From positions 62,831,719 to 62,895,718 of the forward strand of contig CM068835.1 of the NCBI GenBank assembly GCA_028554795.2: a stretch of DNA of 64,000 nt, given 5' to 3'. Both the position numbers and the translations under genes were made by a program. Of the stretch, positions 60,461 through 64,000 are shown one piece after another. Source of the DNA: Sinohyriopsis cumingii. Taxonomy: Eukaryota > Mollusca > Bivalvia > Unionida > Unionidae. The notes beneath the pieces were generated by a model, which worked only from the letters and a program-made list of their open reading frames with translations, did no database searches and was not told the DNA's origin. Position 1 is the stretch's first letter, and every line of letters starts with the position of its first letter.

Positions 60461-61416
60461 GGCGGTAACTGAGTATCAGCAGGAATTACTTGTAATTCTT
60501 CTCGTGTGAAACCTCGTTGAGGGGCGAAAGCATCGAGTGTGTAGATAGCTGGTCTACCTGATGATCTCGTTACAGATACTATCTTGTGTGTTGTTACGCT
60601 CCAGATAGGATCAGTTGTTCTTTTTCTGCCACCCTCCGCCTCGCAGTGTTTATATAAATACCTAACAGTAACATCACCGAGGACCGGTCGAATTGAAAAA
60701 TCCTTCCTGGTGATCGGTATAAAATTTTTTTGTATAGCTGCTGCTGGTTTCATTTTTATAGCTCTTGTTATTTCGTTATTTATCGCCGAGATAACGCTCG
60801 ATAGCCTAATGACCCAGTCGCTGGATCGTTTATCCTGAATAAATTCTCTCGCGTATTGATATCCAAATAATTTTTCAGCTAATGTTTTGTTAAATCGCTC
60901 AGCAATTGCCTGATTGTTGTGAATATTTACCTTTCCGCGTCGTATTGCAACATTCTTCTTGTTCATTAGCCGAGTAACAGCACCAAGGAATTCTCGTCCA
61001 GGATCAACCTGTAATAACCTTGGCCACGTTAACGGACCACGATGATATATTCTTTCAAACGCGTTAGCTACCTCAGTCGCTGTTTTCGTTATCAGCGGTT
61101 CAGCTTCTTTGTATCTGCTAGCGATATCCACCACGGTTAGTACGTATTTGTATGTTTTATCATTAACGGTATCGTGTGGTAGAAACATTATATCAGCCTG
61201 ATGAACTTCGTTTGGAACGCTAACATCAAAGTGAGAGTATTCGATTCGTTTGGGCGGCGGTAGATAAATCTGCCATATAGCTTGTTTAGATAACCACGCA
61301 GCAGCTACTGATGGTTTTACTTTAGCAGCTTTTGCTAGTTTTCTGATCGCTGATTTACCTTTCCAAAATCCAACAGGAGAATAATAAATATCTTCCATAT
61401 TATTAATTACCACCAA
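60445..61416 (-). CDS. Polinton integrase (rve/DDE with C-terminal SH3-like domain)
   Basis: Intact 323-codon frame. The N-terminus has a short helical region. The catalytic core holds D in HQADIMFLP, D in LLQVDPGREFLG and E in QAIAERFNKTL, with about 34 residues between the second D and E, a DD35E-type spacing. After the core comes an SH3/chromo-like end (TDPIWSVTTHKIVSV and FTREELQVIP). It would bind the TIRs and insert the element, generating the ACGTCT duplication. Its end overlaps the replicase end by 16 bp, convergent, and its start overlaps the PLA2 gene by 14 bp. It differs clearly in type from the integrase of the surrounding old Polinton. Confidence 0.9.
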   Translation of the reverse strand: MVVINNMEDIYYSPVGFWKGKSAIRKLAKAAKVKPSVAAAWLSKQAIWQIYLPPPKRIEYSHFDVSVPNEVHQADIMFLPHDTVNDKTYKYVLTVVDIASRYKEAEPLITKTATEVANAFERIYHRGPLTWPRLLQVDPGREFLGAVTRLMNKKNVAIRRGKVNIHNNQAIAERFNKTLAEKLFGYQYAREFIQDKRSSDWVIRLSSVISAINNEITRAIKMKPAAAIQKNFIPITRKDFSIRPVLGDVTVRYLYKHCEAEGGRKRTTDPIWSVTTHKIVSVTRSSGRPAIYTLDAFAPQRGFTREELQVIPADTQLPPQSLK

Positions 61417-61786
61417 AAACTAATTTACCTTTCATCGCGGCATTAATCACCCAGCTGGCCAATTTTTCCTTGAGGGTCTTATTTGTTATCGAATTTATTG
61501 CGTGAAATAATTTGATGTCAGCTAGATGCCGTTGTTGTAGATCTTTACTTCGATATGCGATATCATGAATACGACAGGCTTGATCAATTGCATTTACAGG
61601 ATCCTCACCAGGATTCGGTTGATCTTGATCATTCAATCTGATATCGAGTCGTGTTCCTGGTCCACAGTAGCTATATCCTGGTAGATATTTTTCTACGGGG
61701 TAATTGGACCAAAAGAATCCTGGTAACGATGATAACTTTGCTGTGACGTCACCTCCGTATTTTCTTCTTTTTTTAACCAATTTCAC
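61403..61786 (-). CDS. Parvovirus-type phospholipase A2 domain protein
   Basis: 127 codons, intact. The calcium loop YCGPGTRLD and the catalytic HD in ACRIHDIAY, plus a following acidic residue (HLADIKLF), form the PLA2 signature as in parvovirus VP1. The N-terminus is basic (KKRRKYGG) and the C-terminus hydrophobic (KGKLVFGGN). In viruses such a domain helps leave endosomes; here that role is inferred. It is co-oriented with the integrase and translated upstream of it. Confidence 0.85.
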   Translation of the reverse strand: MKLVKKRRKYGGDVTAKLSSLPGFFWSNYPVEKYLPGYSYCGPGTRLDIRLNDQDQPNPGEDPVNAIDQACRIHDIAYRSKDLQQRHLADIKLFHAINSITNKTLKEKLASWVINAAMKGKLVFGGN

Positions 61787-61795
61787 TTCGCCCGA

Positions 61796-61930
61796 TTAAG
61801 TAAATCTAAATTTTTTTGTGCCACATATTTCGCATTTGCCAGTAACTGCCGACCTATTATTTTTTGTAACGACAGTAGCTAGATCTATGGTTGGTGTTCG
61901 TGTTCTACACCGCACACAATATAAATTCAT
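61796..61930 (-). CDS. Zinc-ribbon micro-protein (DUF5679-like)
   Basis: A 44-residue frame. It starts MNLYCVRCRTRT and ends GKCEICGTKKFRFT, giving two C-x2-C knuckles about 26 residues apart, the pattern of the DUF5679 YCVKC...CGTKKSRF family found in viruses and their relatives. It lies 9 bp upstream of the PLA2 start and diverges from the ATPase with 14 bp between start codons. Confidence 0.75.
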   Translation of the reverse strand: MNLYCVRCRTRTPTIDLATVVTKNNRSAVTGKCEICGTKKFRFT

Positions 61931-61944
61931 AGTATAATTATATC
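61931..61944. promoter_or_regulatory. 14-bp divergent spacer between zinc ribbon and ATPase
   Basis: AGTATAATTATATC is the whole distance between two opposite start codons. Promoters for both must lie within or inside the neighbouring coding sequences. The AT-rich core is the only visible candidate. Confidence 0.4.
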
Positions 61945-62607
61945 ATGAATGTAATTGATTTTTCAGCTACAAAAAAATCTGTCCCGGTGAAACATCATGC
62001 CGCGTTACCTAATTCGATCAGAATGATCATAATAGGACCATCAGGATCAGGTAAAACACAGTTATTGTTGAATCTGATTATGAGATGTCTAAAATGGGAC
62101 AAGCTGTATTTAGTTGCACCATCCGTAGATGATCAGAGATGTTATCAGGTACTCAAGGAATTTAATGAAAACGCAGCGTTGTTGAATAACGGCGAGAACA
62201 TAATTGATTTTATCACCGATATTGAAGAAGCACCATCGGTTGATGTTCTAGATGGTTCGATAAACAATCTTGTTGTTTACGATGATGTCATGCTAGATAA
62301 ACAAACTAATCCTGCAAGAATCTTTTCACGTGGACGACATAAGAACACCGACGTCATTTATGTGACTCAGAGATATACTCAGATTCCAAAGGTAATCAGA
62401 GATAACTGCAACATGTTGGCGATCTTCAACGGCGTAGATACACATACACTGAGAAATATTCATCAGACGTGGTGTAGCGGCGATATGGATATAAATAAAT
62501 TAAAAAATTTCTTTGGACGAGCTCAATCTACACCATATGGATTCGTCACTGTCAATTTATGTGATCCAAGAACCAGATATCGAGTCGGCCTAGATAGAAT
62601 ATTTTAA
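61945..62607 (+). CDS. A32/FtsK-type genome packaging ATPase
   Basis: Intact 220-codon frame. Walker A is IIGPSGSGKTQLLLNL (residues about 29-44), Walker B is NLVVYDDVML near 111, and a sensor-like RHKNTDVIYVTQRYTQIP follows, the order typical of Polinton and NCLDV packaging ATPases. It would pump the element's DNA into the capsid built by the MCP and penton proteins. The TAA stop (62605-62607) lies just inside the right terminal repeat, so nothing separates it from the element end. Confidence 0.92.
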   Translation: MNVIDFSATKKSVPVKHHAALPNSIRMIIIGPSGSGKTQLLLNLIMRCLKWDKLYLVAPSVDDQRCYQVLKEFNENAALLNNGENIIDFITDIEEAPSVDVLDGSINNLVVYDDVMLDKQTNPARIFSRGRHKNTDVIYVTQRYTQIPKVIRDNCNMLAIFNGVDTHTLRNIHQTWCSGDMDINKLKNFFGRAQSTPYGFVTVNLCDPRTRYRVGLDRIF

Positions 62608-62890
62608 CGACGAAAATCTCAAAAATTCATTTAAATACGACAGCAGCAGGGAGGGCATCTCAGTATAGTCGGTCGTCAAAATGTAATCAAAAAAATAATA
62701 AAAATCATGAACATATTATTCTGCAGCTAGAGTTTCGAACTAAGTGTTTATATTTGGATTGTGGGTCAATAACGATGTAACTCTTCCAGGAAGCCTTTAT
62801 TCGGTAAATAAAATCTTTCTTTGGATGAGATTTCCGTGGAGATGTTTTTGGTCCGCCGATTTCCTTGGTCTGTTCGCCCTCCCTGCTGCT
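62601..62890 (-). repeat. Right terminal inverted repeat, 290 bp
   Basis: Inverted copy of 48140-48429. The inner inverted copy of the terminal 15-bp motif lies at 62642-62656, mirroring the left side. Followed directly by the ACGTCTC duplication. Confidence 0.95.
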
Positions 62891-62897
62891 ACGTCTC
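62891..62897. other. Target-site duplication, right (ACGTCTC)
   Basis: Exact copy of 48133-48139, at the right end of the younger Polinton. Confidence 0.88.
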
Positions 62898-62970
62898 CCA
62901 AAGAGAGACACATGTAACAACAAGGAATTCCTCATGTAATGTAAATATCCTGTGGAAAGAAATCAGTTTG

Positions 62971-63209
62971 ATGTTTGTGTACTCCGATATGGCGGAATAC
63001 AACGTGGTGGAAAACACAAAAGCACCTTTCATGAGAGTCATTCATTTAAAAGTGGATTCTACCATGGATGCTTACGATGGGGTGTAAGCAAATATCACGT
63101 TTACCGCGAATTTGTACATCCTCGCTATTTCCCTGTCAGTAAGTCGTATTTAGATAATGTCGACATTGTTAAGAAAGGAGAACAAAATATTTTATTCTCG
63201 ATACTATAA
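62971..63209 (+). pseudogene. Old Polinton minor capsid (penton) C-terminal remnant
   Basis: MFVYSDMAEYNVVENTKAPF matches the family's late segment (YTDI-x-x-x-x-VGDTKAPLLR). After a frameshift near 63085, FVHPRYFPVSKSYLDNVDIV matches the following H-Y-x-P-V/L-x-x-x-x-F-D-x-I-x-I strand. The remaining jelly roll is missing or lies before the insertion. Confidence 0.6.
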
Positions 63210-63263
63210 GTCCGGTAAAACTGCACGTTTGAAAAGGATTATCTACTAGCTTGCAGGCCATGT

Positions 63264-63419
63264 ATGTACCAAGAATTCGCTCGACAACGAGGGCACGGTT
63301 TAGGAGATATTCCCCAAATCAGCTTTTTCTTCAGTGATTCCCATCTGAAAACCAATGGCGACACAAGGATTGCACCCTTTATAAACGCAATTGTGAAAGT
63401 AAGTTCGCCCAAATCTTAA
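63264..63419 (+). pseudogene. Old Polinton pVI/pX-like minor protein remnant
   Basis: A 51-codon open frame starting MYQEFARQRGHGLGDIPQIS. The RQRGHGLGDIF-like start directly after the penton gene is the hallmark of this small Polinton protein. The downstream sequence is degenerate. Confidence 0.6.
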
Positions 63420-63722
63420 CCAAAACTAAACACCAAAGATGAATTCGTGAGAGCAGGCAAATATGTATTTATTAAAACTGCAAACTACCTTTTGTCTCAC
63501 AGAAAGGTCTTGATAAATGTGATGCACGCATTTAACCAATGTATTCCTTCGTCACAGCATCATCATGGCATGGTTTGAATAACAAACTGGTCATCAGTAG
63601 CATAGAGAGAATTAGAAACCACATTCAGAACCCAGAATCATCTTGAGACAATAACTAAGAAAAGAAGAACAGCCACAGAATTAGACGTCCTTGATTACTA
63701 AGAAAAGTATGCATCTATCTTC

Positions 63723-63914
63723 TTGCGAATGCATACAACCAGAACTGGATATGTTTACCGTGCCACCGATCATGATGACGAACAGAAATTCCAAACGGTA
63801 GCCTGTCATCATATTGTGGCTAAGACTGCTTCAACTCACATCGACTTTGAAATTATCGGACGGAACAAAGATTACATCGACCTGAAAAGCAATGAAAGTC
63901 AAAGTTATCAATGA
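63723..63914 (+). pseudogene. Old Polinton capsid protein N-terminal remnant
   Basis: Open frame containing HIDFEIIGRNKDYIDLKSNE, which fits the PIEF-x-I-x-G-x-x-x-DYIDL motif near the start of a conserved Polinton capsid protein (nematode F54H12.2-like). The usual LDLF-x-x-PPTQTSIE start is not recognisable. Truncated by a stop. Confidence 0.5.
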
Positions 63915-64000
63915 ATAAAACAGTGTTTCAGCAGGCAATGCCAAAATAGTTCCCGTCAACAATGTAATGCATTAGTTGGTCATAAATTTGTATTTGAATA

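Larger units (their letters stand above)
48140..62890. mobile_element. Near-complete Polinton/Maverick-type element, 14751 bp
   Basis: Defined by 290-bp terminal inverted repeats starting AGCAGCAGGGAGGGC, a flanking ACGTCTC duplication, and a gene set diagnostic for this virus-like group: MCP, penton-like mCP, adenain-like protease, packaging ATPase and rve integrase. Genes lie in five blocks: capsid and fibre block (+, 48497-55623), a small minus block (57190-55883), the replicase (+, 57228-60460), integrase-PLA2-zinc ribbon (minus, 61930-60445) and the ATPase (+, 61945-62607). Coding is compact, with frequent overlaps of 14-43 bases. Several genes have one or more indels or TAA stops, so this copy is probably not autonomous as assembled. 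Confidence 0.93.
62898..63920 (+). mobile_element. Old decayed Polinton, right part
   Basis: Continuation of the element interrupted at 48139. In order it carries a penton-like tail, a GHGLGDI minor protein and a capsid-gene piece, all + strand and broken. The same strand and complementary gene content as the left part support a single split element. Confidence 0.65.

Noticed and set aside
62821..63087. Single 88-codon gene spanning the right element boundary
   Set aside because: It runs from the terminal repeat across the target duplication into the old penton remnant; the chimera is accidental.

Overview
The window is animal nuclear DNA, probably from a mollusc or another lophotrochozoan. 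The evidence is AT-rich, intron-bearing sequence full of microsatellites, tRNA-derived SINEs, decayed LINE and Penelope-like fragments, a young Ty3/gypsy retrotransposon and two nested Polinton/Maverick elements. The exact species cannot be read from the sequence.

Layout. (1) Positions 650-12937 hold a complete four-exon + strand gene for a GM2-activator-like (ML/NPC2-type lipid-recognition) secreted protein. All splice phases agree, an AATAAA follows, and a 49-bp minisatellite lies just upstream. Its introns contain a Penelope-type GIY-YIG remnant, a foldback element and a SINE. (2) Positions 13.5-46 kb are intergenic: LINE remnants on both strands, several decayed coding-like islands I could not name, a 1.3-kb tandem duplication, and at 20081-24705 a nearly intact LTR retrotransposon. 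Its 163-bp LTRs differ at one base, its target duplication is ATCCT, and its gag-pol frame is broken by one TGA. (3) Positions 46.7-64.0 kb hold an old, heavily decayed Polinton split in two by a much better preserved Polinton at 48140-62890. The younger element has 290-bp terminal inverted repeats and is flanked by ACGTCTC on both sides.

The younger Polinton (14751 bp) has a full virion-type set: major capsid, penton-like minor capsid, adenain-like protease, two small basic pVI/pX-like proteins, a fibre-like protein, an A32/FtsK-type packaging ATPase, a parvovirus-like phospholipase A2 and a DDE integrase. Its replication gene is unusual. In place of a recognisable long protein-primed PolB with exonuclease, it carries one gene with divergent family-B polymerase-like motifs, then an SF1 helicase, then an HNH nuclease. 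A second, NUMOD4-HNH-NUMOD1 nuclease gene and two small Cys-rich proteins complete the set. Many genes carry single indels, mostly in homopolymers, or in-frame TAA stops, so this copy looks recently inactivated or partly affected by assembly errors. The integrase, PLA2, ATPase, protease, penton and polymerase-helicase core frames are open.
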